Below, one piece after another: positions 19,277-28,140 of a stretch of DNA of 42,579 nt. This DNA comes from Actinomycetota bacterium. Its GTDB lineage: Bacteria; Actinomycetota; Acidimicrobiia; Acidimicrobiales; Ilumatobacteraceae. How positions within the stretch are numbered: position 1 is the first letter of the stretch; every line of letters starts with the position of its first letter. The notes below the pieces were generated by a model. The model saw only the letters and a list, made by a program, of their open reading frames with translations. It did no database searches and had not been told where the DNA came from. Made by a program: the position numbers and the translations under genes. Location: contig WLPO01000002.1 in the NCBI GenBank assembly GCA_009698745.1, positions 1 through 42,579 of the forward strand. Direction: 5' to 3'.

Positions 19277-20208
19277 TCAGCAGTCGGGTCTAGGTAGCCA
19301 GGATCACTCGGCCAATTCGGTTGAAATAAGTGCCACTGTTCTGGCGCTTGTCGAATGAGATTTTCAATCTCCGTAGTCAACACTTGTGTAATGCGTGCAA
19401 CATCTTCGCGCAATGAACCTTGTCGCTCGACAACAAGCGCTGGTCTGATAACCGACTTATGACCGTTTGCGCCTGGAGTAAAAAAGGTGGCCATCGGTAA
19501 GAGTTGAGCACCAGTCCGCAGTGCAAAAAAAGCTGGTCCTGCTGGCACTGTCGTCGTTTCGCCAAAAAACTGCACCTCTACCCCAGTGCGCTGGCCATCT
19601 TTAGGGATATCGCGATCGCACAGCAACGACACGACGTGGTTGTCTCGCAACGCTTTACCAACAGCAACGCCGGCATCATCGGAGAGTGGGATGACATTCA
19701 CCCCATATCTCGATCGCAGCTCAACAAACCATTCGAACAGCTCGGTATTTTCCAGACGCTCAACCACTGCGGTCAATTGATAACCCTGGTCGATCAACCA
19801 CCGTCCAGACCACTCCCACCCGCCCATGTGAGGCAACGCAAGAATTGTGCCCTTGCCTTTGGCTGCAGAATCTTCGATGTGCTCAAACCCTTCAACGTGA
19901 TGCCCATCTGCAATTTGCTGCCTCGAGAGCGAAGGCAAACGAAATGTCTCCAAGTAATAACGCGTGTAACTCACAAATGATCGTTGTATTGCGTCGTGCA
20001 ATTGCTTGCCAGTCAAACTCGGATCAACTCTTTGTAAATGTCGCTTCACCATTGCCTTGTTTTGCTTCATCGCTCTTGCAAGAGAACCACCAATGGTTGT
20101 AGCAGCGCCAGACAACACTGGTGATGGAGCAAGACGAGCAACCAGGGATGCGAACCTGTATCCGCTTACAGAGATTTTTTCTGCTGCGTTGTGATGCGCT
20201 TGCGGCAT
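19273..20208 (-). CDS. Lysophospholipid acyltransferase, LpxL/HtrB superfamily, PatA-like (PIM acyltransferase)
   Basis: HMGGWEWSGRW (HX4E), CDRDIPKDGQRTGVEVQFFGETTTVPAGPAFFALRTGA; next to pgsA-like gene. Confidence 0.87.
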   Translation of the reverse strand: MPQAHHNAAEKISVSGYRFASLVARLAPSPVLSGAATTIGGSLARAMKQNKAMVKRHLQRVDPSLTGKQLHDAIQRSFVSYTRYYLETFRLPSLSRQQIADGHHVEGFEHIEDSAAKGKGTILALPHMGGWEWSGRWLIDQGYQLTAVVERLENTELFEWFVELRSRYGVNVIPLSDDAGVAVGKALRDNHVVSLLCDRDIPKDGQRTGVEVQFFGETTTVPAGPAFFALRTGAQLLPMATFFTPGANGHKSVIRPALVVERQGSLREDVARITQVLTTEIENLIRQAPEQWHLFQPNWPSDPGYLDPTAD

Positions 20209-20214
20209 GCAGAA

Positions 20215-20904
20215 TTATTGCATTCGGCGACGGCGCGAAAATCGTTCGCGATAATCATCACGACGCACACGCCGAGAAGCTCGACGCGAACGTCGCACTT
20301 CTTGTTTTTGTGCTGTAACAGGAGCAACTGCAGCCTGCTTCCAAACCTTTGCAAAACGTTGCACCGCGGTCATCGTGGTGAGTACAAGCATCGCCCACAT
20401 CACCCACCACAGCAATGAAGCAAACAACAATCCGACGCACAACACAATGATGCGCTCTGCTCGTTCCATCAAACCACCCTTGGCATGAAGTCCGAGCGAT
20501 TCGGCTTTAGCGCGCTGATACGAAATCAGTGATGACACCGCCATCACCGCAAACGGCAACACTGCTGCCGTGGCACCACGAGTATCGGCCAGATACCACG
20601 CCACGCCACCGAGCAAGAACGAATCACTTACTCGGTCTATGACTGAGTCAAAAAATGCTCCACGTTGACTTGCCGAGTTTGATGCCTTAGCGAGTGCCCC
20701 ATCAAACATGTCTGGAAGAGCCGACAAAATGACGAGCGCGAGACCGAGCGGCAATGACCCAAGGCCAATGGCAATCGATGCGCCAATTGCAATACACAAA
20801 CCCAGGATCGTGATGTGATCAGGCGATAAACCTGTGCGAAGCAAGAGCTTTCCGACGGGGCGCACGACACGCTCGATCTCCACACGAAACCGACCGTCAA
20901 ACAT
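20215..20904 (-). CDS. CDP-alcohol phosphatidyltransferase (phosphatidylinositol phosphate synthase-like)
   Basis: DMFDGALAKASNSASQRGAFFDSVIDRVSD, matching DX2DGX2A(R/K)X8-9GX3DX3D; genomic context with PatA/PimA. Confidence 0.88.
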   Translation of the reverse strand: MFDGRFRVEIERVVRPVGKLLLRTGLSPDHITILGLCIAIGASIAIGLGSLPLGLALVILSALPDMFDGALAKASNSASQRGAFFDSVIDRVSDSFLLGGVAWYLADTRGATAAVLPFAVMAVSSLISYQRAKAESLGLHAKGGLMERAERIIVLCVGLLFASLLWWVMWAMLVLTTMTAVQRFAKVWKQAAVAPVTAQKQEVRRSRRASRRVRRDDYRERFSRRRRMQ

Positions 20905-20914
20905 ATGCGAGAGC

Positions 20915-21409
20915 CTACTTGTCGGGGTTGGCTTCAACTAAACATTCGACAATGGACGCATCAATTGCGTCCACCAAGACCAATCCCCGCTGTGCAGGGG
21001 GTTCCTCTGCGCTATAACAAAAAACTCGCCAAGTAGGTCGACTACGAAAACCTCGCCACACCTGCTGAGCCGAAGAATGACCGACTGCAAAGCCAACCGC
21101 TCGACTTGCGAAAACGAGGGCAGTCTTTTCGTCAACTGTCATTTTCCAGGATGAACTCAACACAAATAAACCGAACACACTGAGCGCAACCGCAACGATG
21201 AGCATGCCGTCATTTACAAGACCACTACTTCCGAGTGATGAATCTGCAGATCGCGCTGCAAGCCACAATCCGAAACACGCGACTGCTATGCCGAGATAAA
21301 TAAATCCTGGAATCCTTCGCCGGTTGTTGTCGGGGAATTGGTATGGCCCAACAAATGCCGAAATATCCAGATCATCTGGCAGTGCATCACGTATCTCATT
21401 GCTCGACAT
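20915..21409 (-). CDS. Hypothetical protein with two predicted TM segments
   Basis: Uninterrupted 164 aa ORF in operon between HIT and pgsA genes; two hydrophobic stretches; no family recognised. Confidence 0.7.
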   Translation of the reverse strand: MSSNEIRDALPDDLDISAFVGPYQFPDNNRRRIPGFIYLGIAVACFGLWLAARSADSSLGSSGLVNDGMLIVAVALSVFGLFVLSSSWKMTVDEKTALVFASRAVGFAVGHSSAQQVWRGFRSRPTWRVFCYSAEEPPAQRGLVLVDAIDASIVECLVEANPDK

Positions 21410-21424
21410 TGATTACTTCCCTTG

Positions 21425-21943
21425 TTAGTTGTTTTGCGCTTCGAGTGACTTCCACGCAGATCTCACACGCTCAGCCGTCACGTCCAAAGCTTCTGGCAAA
21501 ATTTTGGTGTTGGCAACTGCAACCATGAAGTTAGTGTCGCCACCCCATCGTGGCACAATGTGCACGTGTAAATGCTGAGCAATGCTCCCACCGGCCGACG
21601 CGCCCATATTGATGCCGACATTGATGCCCTGCGGGTTGTATTCGGCTTTTAACACTTGCACGCCAAACGTAACCGTCGACCAAATCTCGTTGTGCTCATC
21701 TGGTGTGAGGTTTTCGAGTTCGGCAACTTCGCGATACGGCAACACCAACAAGTGTCCAGGAGAATATGGGAACGCGTTGAGAATCACAAACGAATGCGCA
21801 CCACGATGCACGATATGCGACTCTTCGTCTTTCATATCCGACTCAAGGATCTCGGTAAACACCGACTTGCCCGAAACATTCTTCTTTGCATCGCCCTGCA
21901 CATACTGCGCACGCCAACCATTCCAAAGTCGCTCTAGGCGCAT
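21425..21943 (-). CDS. HIT-family hydrolase/AP4A phosphorylase-like
   Basis: FVILNAFPYSPGHLLVLPYREVAELENL and QHLHVHIVPRWGGDTNFM (HXHXHX). Confidence 0.94.
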   Translation of the reverse strand: MRLERLWNGWRAQYVQGDAKKNVSGKSVFTEILESDMKDEESHIVHRGAHSFVILNAFPYSPGHLLVLPYREVAELENLTPDEHNEIWSTVTFGVQVLKAEYNPQGINVGINMGASAGGSIAQHLHVHIVPRWGGDTNFMVAVANTKILPEALDVTAERVRSAWKSLEAQNN

Positions 21944-21948
21944 TTCTG

Positions 21949-23934
21949 CTACAACACCATTTCGGATGCATCGGCAGTTTCGTCTTGTAACTGCTTCACG
22001 AAGTCTGCAAACTTCACATCGCGTATCACTTCGCCACCACGAGGATTGACGCCAACTGTTTCGTTTGCAACATCGTCATCACCAACGACGAGCACATACG
22101 GAATGCGCTCCAGTTTTGCCGAACGAATTCGCTTGCCTAACTGCTCATCAGCGACACTTGTGTCGACCCTGAATCCAGCTCGAAGAAGTTGTGTGATGAG
22201 TTTTGTTGCATACGGCTCGTGACCACTCGTCACCGGAAGTACGCGCACTTGCACTGGTGCCAGCCAAGTTGGGAACGCTCCGCCGTAATGCTCAAGCAGC
22301 ACACCAAAGAATCGTTCGACCGAGCCGAACAACGCACGGTGCAACATGATCGGCTGATGACGGCCGTTGTCTGACCCGATGTACTCCAACTTGAATCGCT
22401 CAGGAAGATTGAAGTCGCATTGAATTGTGCTCAATTGCCATTTACGACCGATTGCATCGCGTACATCAATGTCAATCTTTGGACCATAGAAAGCAGCGTC
22501 GCCCTCTTTGACCGAATAGTCAACTCCATGTCGATGAAGCGCTTCACGCAATGCTGTGGTCGCCTTCTCCCAGATTTCGTCGCTACCAACCGATTTCTCT
22601 GGATCGCGTGTTGAGAGTTTGAATTCGAAATCCTCAAAACCAAACTTGCGCAACACCGAGATAACAAAATCAAGCAACGAAGTAATCTCGTCGGCCATCT
22701 GGTCTTCTGTGCAAAAAATGTGGCTGTCATCCTGAGTGAAACCACGGATTCGCAACAAACCATGCAAGGTTCCGGCGCGCTCGTATCGGTACACAGTGCC
22801 AAGCTCGAATAAGCGCAATGGCAATTCGCGATAACTGCGCTGCCTGTCGCGATAGATCAAGCAATGCATCGGACAGTTCATCGGCTTCGGGTAATACGTG
22901 CCGTTGTCCATCTCCATCGGCGGATACATGCCGTCTTTGTAGAAGTGCAAGTGGCCAGAAGTTTCAAACAATTCTGCGTTGGCCAGATGCGGCGTAAATA
23001 CAAATTGGTATCCACCGTTTTGATGGCGGTGACGGCTGTAATCCTCCATCAGTTTGCGAACAATTCCACCCTTTGGATGCCACACGGCAAGACCACCACC
23101 GAGTTCGGACGGAAACGACAACAAATCCATTTCGACAGCGAGTCGACGATGATCACGCTTTTCGGCTTCTGCCAAACGTGTGATGTGTTCTTCAAGTGCA
23201 GCCTTTGACTCCCACGCTGTTCCATAGATCCGCTGCAGCATCGGACCTTTCTCATTGCCCCGCCAATACGCGCCGGCAACTTTCATCAACGCAAAGTGCC
23301 CGAGTTTGCCAGTTGTTGGCACGTGAGGACCACGACACAAGTCAACGAATGAATCGGTGTTGCGATACACGCTCACGACATCGCCACCCTGCACTTCGGA
23401 TGCGTCGGTGCCATCTGCGGAACCACTCGTCACCCGCGTGATGATTTCGCATTTGTAAGGCTGATCGGCAAACAATTCAAGTGCGGCCTTGACCGACATC
23501 TCATCGCGAGTAAACGATTGGTCTGCTTTGATGATCTCGCGCATCTTTTCTGTTATTGCTGCAAGGTCGGTGTCACTGAACGTTTTGCCACCAGGCAATT
23601 CGAAGTCATAGTAAAAGCCGTCTTCAATTGCAGGACCAATTGTAAATTTTGCGCCAACAAACAACTGCACAACTGCTTGGGCCATCACATGTGCCGTTGA
23701 GTGCCGCAGCACATGACGACCGGCATCACTCTCTGCCGTGATGATCGAAACCTGCGCACCCGAACCCAATGCGGCCGTAAGGTCGGTTTCTTTGCCATCG
23801 ACAACCGCAGCTACTGCAGCTTTGGCCAATCGGGATCCAATTCCTTGAGCCAGGTCAAGCGACGTTGAGCCAGCGGGAAGGGATTTACGAGTGCCGTCAG
23901 GAAGGCTGACTTCAATAGTTTCTACGGCACTCAT
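21949..23934 (-). CDS. thrS: Threonyl-tRNA synthetase
   Basis: TGS domain, HSTAHVMAQAV, MNCPMHCLIYRDRQRSYRELPLR, class II motifs. Confidence 0.98.
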   Translation of the reverse strand: MSAVETIEVSLPDGTRKSLPAGSTSLDLAQGIGSRLAKAAVAAVVDGKETDLTAALGSGAQVSIITAESDAGRHVLRHSTAHVMAQAVVQLFVGAKFTIGPAIEDGFYYDFELPGGKTFSDTDLAAITEKMREIIKADQSFTRDEMSVKAALELFADQPYKCEIITRVTSGSADGTDASEVQGGDVVSVYRNTDSFVDLCRGPHVPTTGKLGHFALMKVAGAYWRGNEKGPMLQRIYGTAWESKAALEEHITRLAEAEKRDHRRLAVEMDLLSFPSELGGGLAVWHPKGGIVRKLMEDYSRHRHQNGGYQFVFTPHLANAELFETSGHLHFYKDGMYPPMEMDNGTYYPKPMNCPMHCLIYRDRQRSYRELPLRLFELGTVYRYERAGTLHGLLRIRGFTQDDSHIFCTEDQMADEITSLLDFVISVLRKFGFEDFEFKLSTRDPEKSVGSDEIWEKATTALREALHRHGVDYSVKEGDAAFYGPKIDIDVRDAIGRKWQLSTIQCDFNLPERFKLEYIGSDNGRHQPIMLHRALFGSVERFFGVLLEHYGGAFPTWLAPVQVRVLPVTSGHEPYATKLITQLLRAGFRVDTSVADEQLGKRIRSAKLERIPYVLVVGDDDVANETVGVNPRGGEVIRDVKFADFVKQLQDETADASEMVL

Positions 23935-23990
23935 CGTGCCCTTTAGTCTAGTTTCTCAAATTTGCTTGGAACGGCACAATTATTCGGTGT

Positions 23991-25118
23991 TCAGGAGAGT
24001 GCGAGATTGACCCCAAGTAAGTTTGCTGCAGTTGAAACATCAATGCCTTTTGTCGCAGCAGCATCGATGAGCTTCACAGCGCGAGGTGTATCAAGATCAT
24101 CGTCGAGGGCCTCGCGCACCATGCCAAGCAACTCACCAGCATCGGATTTTGTTCCGGTGCCCCACAGTGCGAGTCGCTCAATATTGCGAGCAAACATGTC
24201 TTCGTCCCACTCCCACTCAAATCGGTAGTGATGCTCGATCAATCCGAGTCGGATAACCCGTGGGTCGAAACGTGTGCGTAGCTTGTCGACGAACACCAAG
24301 TTTCCACGACTCTTCGACATCTTGTGACCATCCATCGACACCATTGCAACATGCATCCAGTGCTTAACAAACTGTTCCCCCGTCGCCGCTTCTGACTGGG
24401 CACGTTCGCATTCGTGATGTGGGAATATTAAATCGCTACCGCCACCGTGCAAGTCGATTGTTGTTCCCAATTCGCGCAATGCAAGTGCCGAACATTCGAT
24501 GTGCCAACCAGGCCTGCCGGCCCCCCACAGAGTTTCCCACGAAGGTTCATCTACCGCCGATGAATGCCACAGAACGAAATCGAGTGGATGACGCTTATGT
24601 GGGTCCTCCACATTTCCTCCGCGTTCGCGAGCGAGTTCAATCATCGTCTCTTGTGAATAATGAGAAATCTCTCCAAACGTTTTGGATTGAGTGACATCGA
24701 AGTACACGGAACCACCCGACTGATAAGCGAAGCCTTTGTCAATCACCATGCCGATGAATCCACGAATGTCAGAAATTGCTGATGACGCACGCGGTGTTGA
24801 ATACATCGGCAACGCTCCGAGCGCTTCCATGTCGGCGGTGAAGCGAGCTTCTTCGCCTGCCGCCAGGTCCAAATAGTGAACACCCAACTCGCGCGCTTTA
24901 GCAAACAATGGGTCGTCGACATCAGTGACGTTGCGTACGCATTTCACTTCATGACCGAGGTCGATCAACCGTCGAATCAAAATGTCGTAACTAATGAAAG
25001 TAAACGCATGACCTAGATGCGTTGCGTCATACGGTGTGATTCCGCATGTGTACATCAATACGGTTTGTCCGGGTTCGAATGGAACCACCGATTGTTTGGC
25101 GGTGTCGTAGAGACGCAT
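23991..25118 (-). CDS. mshC: L-cysteine:1D-myo-inositol 2-amino-2-deoxy-alpha-D-glucopyranoside ligase (mycothiol biosynthesis)
   Basis: MYTCGITPYDATHLGHAFTF (MshC-type rather than CysS-type CGPTVYD), GWHIECSALAL, HGGGSDLIFPHHECE, HKMSKSRGN. Confidence 0.88.
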   Translation of the reverse strand: MRLYDTAKQSVVPFEPGQTVLMYTCGITPYDATHLGHAFTFISYDILIRRLIDLGHEVKCVRNVTDVDDPLFAKARELGVHYLDLAAGEEARFTADMEALGALPMYSTPRASSAISDIRGFIGMVIDKGFAYQSGGSVYFDVTQSKTFGEISHYSQETMIELARERGGNVEDPHKRHPLDFVLWHSSAVDEPSWETLWGAGRPGWHIECSALALRELGTTIDLHGGGSDLIFPHHECERAQSEAATGEQFVKHWMHVAMVSMDGHKMSKSRGNLVFVDKLRTRFDPRVIRLGLIEHHYRFEWEWDEDMFARNIERLALWGTGTKSDAGELLGMVREALDDDLDTPRAVKLIDAAATKGIDVSTAANLLGVNLALS

Positions 25119-25810
25119 TACGAGATCTTCAAATTCCGTCCGCTTACTGGATCTACATCGGGCAATCCTGTCATGCGCGGTGCGACTCGAGTTTTATATC
25201 GAACATTCATTTGCAGCATGACTGCAGTGAAAGCCTCAAGCGCAAGCGCGTTTGACAACCTTCCCGTATTGAGCGGTCTGCATCCAGGAATTTTTTCAAC
25301 GATGTCACTTACTGTCTCGATTGCTTCGGGATGATCTGAACAAATCAACACATCGCTGTCTACGTGGTGATTGAGATTTCCAAGCTCTTTTGCCGGCAGA
25401 TGTTGCAATGCCGCAACAACTTTGCTCAGCGGAATTTCGGCTTGCACGTGGGCAGCAATGCTTCCGCGTGGCGGCACAAGCGGTTGAAACTCTTTACCCA
25501 CCTTGACCAATGCGTTAGCCATCGTGATTACAATTTTGCCAGCCAGTTGACTCGCATAATCCCCGACGATCGTTGCGGTGGAATCCCAAGGTGTAGCGAC
25601 CACAACGAGGTCGCAGTTCACTGCGTCAGCGTTGTCTCCACCAACAATGGTCAGATTGTGGCTCGGCCACAGCGCTTGCAATTCTTTGACCTTCTCAACT
25701 GACCTCGCCTTGTCTCGCGAACCAATCACCACGTCGTAGCCAGCCACGTTGAGGCGAAGCGCAAGTCCACTACCCGCAGGTCCGGTGCCACCAATTATTC
25801 CTATTTTCAT
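25118..25810 (-). CDS. npdG: NADPH-dependent F420 reductase (NpdG/Fno family)
   Basis: MKIGIIGGTGPAGSGLALRLNVAGYDVVIGSRD nucleotide-binding motif; AALQHLPAKELGN; start taken at ATG 25810. Confidence 0.85.
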   Translation of the reverse strand: MKIGIIGGTGPAGSGLALRLNVAGYDVVIGSRDKARSVEKVKELQALWPSHNLTIVGGDNADAVNCDLVVVATPWDSTATIVGDYASQLAGKIVITMANALVKVGKEFQPLVPPRGSIAAHVQAEIPLSKVVAALQHLPAKELGNLNHHVDSDVLICSDHPEAIETVSDIVEKIPGCRPLNTGRLSNALALEAFTAVMLQMNVRYKTRVAPRMTGLPDVDPVSGRNLKIS

Positions 25811-25856
25811 CCAACGAGCCTGCCACAAACACCCCCCAACAACTACCGTTGACGGC

Positions 25857-26624
25857 ATGGGAATATTGGATGGCAAGAAGATAGTGGTCACAGGGGTTCT
25901 CACCGATGCTTCATTGGCCTTCGGGGTCGCCCAACTTGCTCAGCGCGAAGGCGCCACGGTGCTCTTGACCGGCGCAGGTCGTGGTCTGTCAATCACTGAG
26001 CGAACCGCCCGCAAGCTCGATACCCCAGCTGAAGTCATTGAGTTTGATGTAACAGTCGATGAACATGTTGAGACTGCACGTGCCGGCGCAAAGAAACACC
26101 TCGGAAGCGTTGATGGCGTACTGCACGCCATCGGATTCGCTCCCGCTGTGTGCCTGGGCGACGACTTCATGGCTGCCCAATGGAACGACGTTGCCGTTGC
26201 GATGCAGATCTCTGCCTACTCGCTCAAGACGCTTGCCGATGCTTTTGTGCCGCTGATGTCGACAGGCGGAAGTTTTGTTGGACTCGATTTCGACAACACT
26301 GTTGCATGGCCCGCGTACAACTGGATGGGCGTCGCCAAAGCTGCGCTCGAATCGACTAGCCGATATCTCGCCAAAGAACTGGGTGGAAAGAATATTCGTT
26401 GCAACCTCGTTGCTGCTGGGCCAATTAAAACCATGGCCGCAAAATCGATTCCGGGTTTTCAGACTTTTGAAGATGTGTGGAGCGACCGCGCACCGCTCGG
26501 ATGGGACGTCAACGATTCGACTGCTGTTGCACGCGCATGTGTTGCACTGCTTTCCGATTGGTTTCCAGCCACCACCGCAGAAGTAATTCATGTGGATGGC
26601 GGCTACCACGCAATGGGCGTGTAA
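25857..26624 (+). CDS. fabI: Enoyl-[acyl-carrier-protein] reductase, FabI/InhA-like
   Basis: MGILDGKKIVVTGVLTDASLAFGVAQLAQREGA; PAYNWMGVAKAALESTSRYLAKELG; CNLVAAGPIKTMAAKSI. Confidence 0.93.
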   Translation: MGILDGKKIVVTGVLTDASLAFGVAQLAQREGATVLLTGAGRGLSITERTARKLDTPAEVIEFDVTVDEHVETARAGAKKHLGSVDGVLHAIGFAPAVCLGDDFMAAQWNDVAVAMQISAYSLKTLADAFVPLMSTGGSFVGLDFDNTVAWPAYNWMGVAKAALESTSRYLAKELGGKNIRCNLVAAGPIKTMAAKSIPGFQTFEDVWSDRAPLGWDVNDSTAVARACVALLSDWFPATTAEVIHVDGGYHAMGV

Positions 26625-28139
26625 GTGCCAGTGTTGTCAAAGCGCTTCGCGGCGAATCTACTTGCAATCTTTCTTGTTGCGTCGTTGACAACCGCGACCC
26701 TTGTTGCATCCGACGCAAGTACAACCTATGCAAATCCAGGCAGTGACCCGTTGCTCGATCAGCAGTGGGGTTTGACGGCAATCGGTGCCCCCTCCGTTTG
26801 GAGCATTACTCGTGGTGTTGGAGTCACCGTTGCAGTGATCGATAGCGGTAGCGGACCGCATCCCGACCTAGATGCGAACATGGAAGTGGGTCGCACAATT
26901 TTCGGATTGATCGACAGCGAGGGAATGGTTGATGTCGATGTGGACAAAGGTCATGGCACACACGTCGCAGGGATTATCGGTGCAGCCGCAGACAACGGCA
27001 TAGGTGGCGCTGGTGTTGCACCACAAGTTCGAATATTGCCTATCAGAGCGTTGGATTCACTCGGATCGGGCGACTCAAAAGATGTCTCGAAGTCAGTTCG
27101 TTTTGCTGTGGATTCCGGCGCAAAGGTGATCAACCTTTCACTTGGTGGCGACATTGAGAGCCCAACACTCACTGCAGCAATTCAATACGCGGTCGATCAC
27201 AACGTGCTGGTAGTTGCAGCCGCAGGCAATGGTGCTGCGAACTCGACACCAAAATGGCCCGCAGCAAGCGATCTCACACTGGCAGTAACTGCTGTAGACC
27301 GCAGTAACAATGTCACTTCATTTGATCAACGAGGCGACTACATCGACGTTGCTGCCCCAGGGACATCAATTCTTTCGACCGCCAAAAACGACTACGCATT
27401 TCAAAGCGGCACCAGCATGGCGGCAGCATTCGTCTCTGGTGCCGCAGCGTTGCTGTTTGCGGCACAACCTTCTATCACTGCGGCCCAAGTGCGCGATATT
27501 CTGCAACGAACCGCCACTGACATCGGCTCGCCTGGTCGCGACACAACATTTGGTTTTGGTCTAGTCAACCTGGTTGCTGCCTTCGCCGAACTTGACGTAC
27601 TGTTTCCAAAAATAGTCGCAGTAGCACACACCACGCTGGGACATGTAGGCGCGTTTGCATCAGGAACTTCATCCACTGCAATAGCCACCGCCACAAGTCA
27701 GTGGTATCGATGCACTCAAGCAGGAGACGCGACCAACACCAAACCAGAAGACTGCAAGATAATCACCAACGCAGTAGCCACCGAGTACCAGTCCACTGTC
27801 AAAGACCTACGCAAGTTTCTTCGCTACTCGCTCACCATCACAAGCGGTCTCGATAATTCGATCTCGACTACATATTTTTCGGCGACAACCATTCGCGAAA
27901 CTGGTGCATGGATCACTACATCCACTCTTCTTTCAAAGACAAGGATCAAGTTCAACGAAATGCTTCGAAGCACTTCGAAGGGCCAAAGGACAATGAAGGT
28001 CCTTAAAGGTGCGTGCAAGGTGCGCAATTCCGTACTCGTTGCCCCCGCCAAACCCGGAGTGTGCACTATTGCGTTTTCTATTGCCGCAAAAGCACCGTTC
28101 CCAAAACTGGGATTCACATCCGTTATCACCATTTCCTAA
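26625..28139 (+). CDS. Secreted subtilisin-like (S8) serine peptidase
   Basis: N-terminal signal peptide; VAVIDSGSG (D), GHGTHVAGIIGA (H), SGTSMAAAFVSGAAALL (S); GTG start directly after the fabI stop. Confidence 0.93.
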   Translation: MPVLSKRFAANLLAIFLVASLTTATLVASDASTTYANPGSDPLLDQQWGLTAIGAPSVWSITRGVGVTVAVIDSGSGPHPDLDANMEVGRTIFGLIDSEGMVDVDVDKGHGTHVAGIIGAAADNGIGGAGVAPQVRILPIRALDSLGSGDSKDVSKSVRFAVDSGAKVINLSLGGDIESPTLTAAIQYAVDHNVLVVAAAGNGAANSTPKWPAASDLTLAVTAVDRSNNVTSFDQRGDYIDVAAPGTSILSTAKNDYAFQSGTSMAAAFVSGAAALLFAAQPSITAAQVRDILQRTATDIGSPGRDTTFGFGLVNLVAAFAELDVLFPKIVAVAHTTLGHVGAFASGTSSTAIATATSQWYRCTQAGDATNTKPEDCKIITNAVATEYQSTVKDLRKFLRYSLTITSGLDNSISTTYFSATTIRETGAWITTSTLLSKTRIKFNEMLRSTSKGQRTMKVLKGACKVRNSVLVAPAKPGVCTIAFSIAAKAPFPKLGFTSVITIS

Positions 28140-28140
28140 C

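Noticed and set aside
25989-26609. 206-aa minus-strand ORF antisense to fabI
   Set aside because: No motif, completely overlaps the FabI coding sequence on the other strand.
28009-28140. N-terminal extension of the DUF255 ORF
   Set aside because: Overlaps the end of the subtilase in another frame; the conserved N-terminus starts at ATG 28141.
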